NCBI GenBank assembly: GCA_013696665.1 | Contig: JACCYC010000233.1 | Span: 1-30,980, forward strand | DNA length: 30,980 nucleotides | Direction: 5' to 3' | Source of the DNA: Burkholderiaceae bacterium | GTDB taxonomy: Bacteria > Pseudomonadota > Gammaproteobacteria > Burkholderiales > Burkholderiaceae_F | In this document: positions 30,698 through 30,980 of the stretch, one piece after another | Position numbering within the stretch: the stretch's first letter is position 1 | Layout of the letters: each line of letters starts with the position of its first letter | Notes under the pieces: generated by a model | The model's input: only the letters and a program-made list of their open reading frames with translations | What the model was told of the DNA's origin: nothing | The model's database searches: none | Translations under genes and position numbers: made by a program

Positions 30698-30980
30698 TCA
30701 GCGGGCGTCGAGCAGGCGCTCGATCTGGCTCGTTACCGCTTTGTCCAGCGGCGCGGTGTCGCTTGGGAACTGCGCCACAACCTTGCCATTGCGATCGATC
30801 AAGTATTTGTGAAAGTTCCACTTCGGCTGCCCGCTGGACTTGGCGAGAGCAACAAAAAATGGGTTGGCCGAAGGGCCAGCCACCGACGATTTGGCGAACA
30901 TCGGAAACTTGACGCCGTAGGTGTTGAAGCAGAAATCGGCGATGTCCTTGTTGCTGGCCTTCTCCTGGTTCCCGAAGTCA
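30698..30980 (-). CDS. Glutathione peroxidase family protein, C-terminal part
   Basis: The frame runs off the right edge of the window, so the N-terminus with the peroxidatic cysteine is not seen; 93 residues are visible. DFGNQE carries the catalytic glutamine. DFCFNTYGVKFPMF carries the position of the resolving cysteine. PKWNFHKYLIDRNGKV carries the catalytic Trp-Asn pair. These are the hallmarks of the glutathione peroxidase/BtuE family, which reduces peroxides with thioredoxin or glutathione. It is upstream of folE2 by 14 bases, so the two probably share a transcript. Confidence 0.92.
   Translation of the reverse strand, partial: DFGNQEKASNKDIADFCFNTYGVKFPMFAKSSVAGPSANPFFVALAKSSGQPKWNFHKYLIDRNGKVVAQFPSDTAPLDKAVTSQIERLLDAR

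Overview
The window is about 31 kb of chromosome, roughly 60% G+C by eye, from a betaproteobacterium, most likely Burkholderiales or a close relative. The evidence is the gene content and order: a porin followed by glnK-amtB; the 'T. ferrooxidans-type' glutamate-cysteine ligase gene run together with gshB and a mannose-family EIIA-HPr-Enzyme I set; and the chain argS / SPOR protein / dsbA / short-chain dehydrogenase. I see no insertion sequence, prophage, integrase, CRISPR array, tRNA or rRNA. Coding density is very high, and no gap reaches 300 bases.

Region 1 (1-2652, + strand): the end of an outer-membrane barrel protein, the PII signal protein GlnK and the ammonium channel AmtB, closed by a strong intrinsic terminator. 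Region 2 (2754-8299, +): a transglutaminase-like protein, then a tightly packed gshA-gshB-EIIA-HPr-ptsI run that joins glutathione synthesis to a PTS phosphorelay with no sugar permease beside it. Region 3 (8339-17676, -): a long same-strand series. Read in the direction of transcription it runs: small membrane protein, isovaleryl-CoA dehydrogenase, an ASCH-GNAT fusion, a LysE-type exporter, AceK, a thiolase, a short-chain dehydrogenase, a RidA-family protein, another membrane protein, a methyltransferase and a DsbA-fold isomerase. It looks like acyl-CoA/acetyl-CoA metabolism plus the glyoxylate-branch switch, with accessory genes between.

Region 4 (17733-23189): recQ overlapping a metallo-beta-lactamase-fold hydrolase (+), a phospholipase D/cardiolipin-synthase-like protein (-), and a cystathionine beta-lyase (+). 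Region 5 (23201-27151, -): argS, a SPOR-domain protein, dsbA and a short-chain dehydrogenase. Region 6 (27217-30980): a glyoxalase-like protein (+), then on the minus strand a glutathione peroxidase (cut by the window end), the zinc-independent-type GTP cyclohydrolase FolE2, a diiron ferritin-like protein and a class 3 (Rhizobium etli-type) asparaginase.

Most of this is ordinary core chromosome. The items I find most worth a second look are the ASCH-GNAT fusion, the diiron ferritin-like protein of unknown substrate, the RidA-like protein lacking the catalytic arginine, isovaleryl-CoA dehydrogenase without the rest of the leucine pathway, and a hairpin that would place the asparaginase Shine-Dalgarno in its loop. 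I found no clear wholly new multi-gene system.
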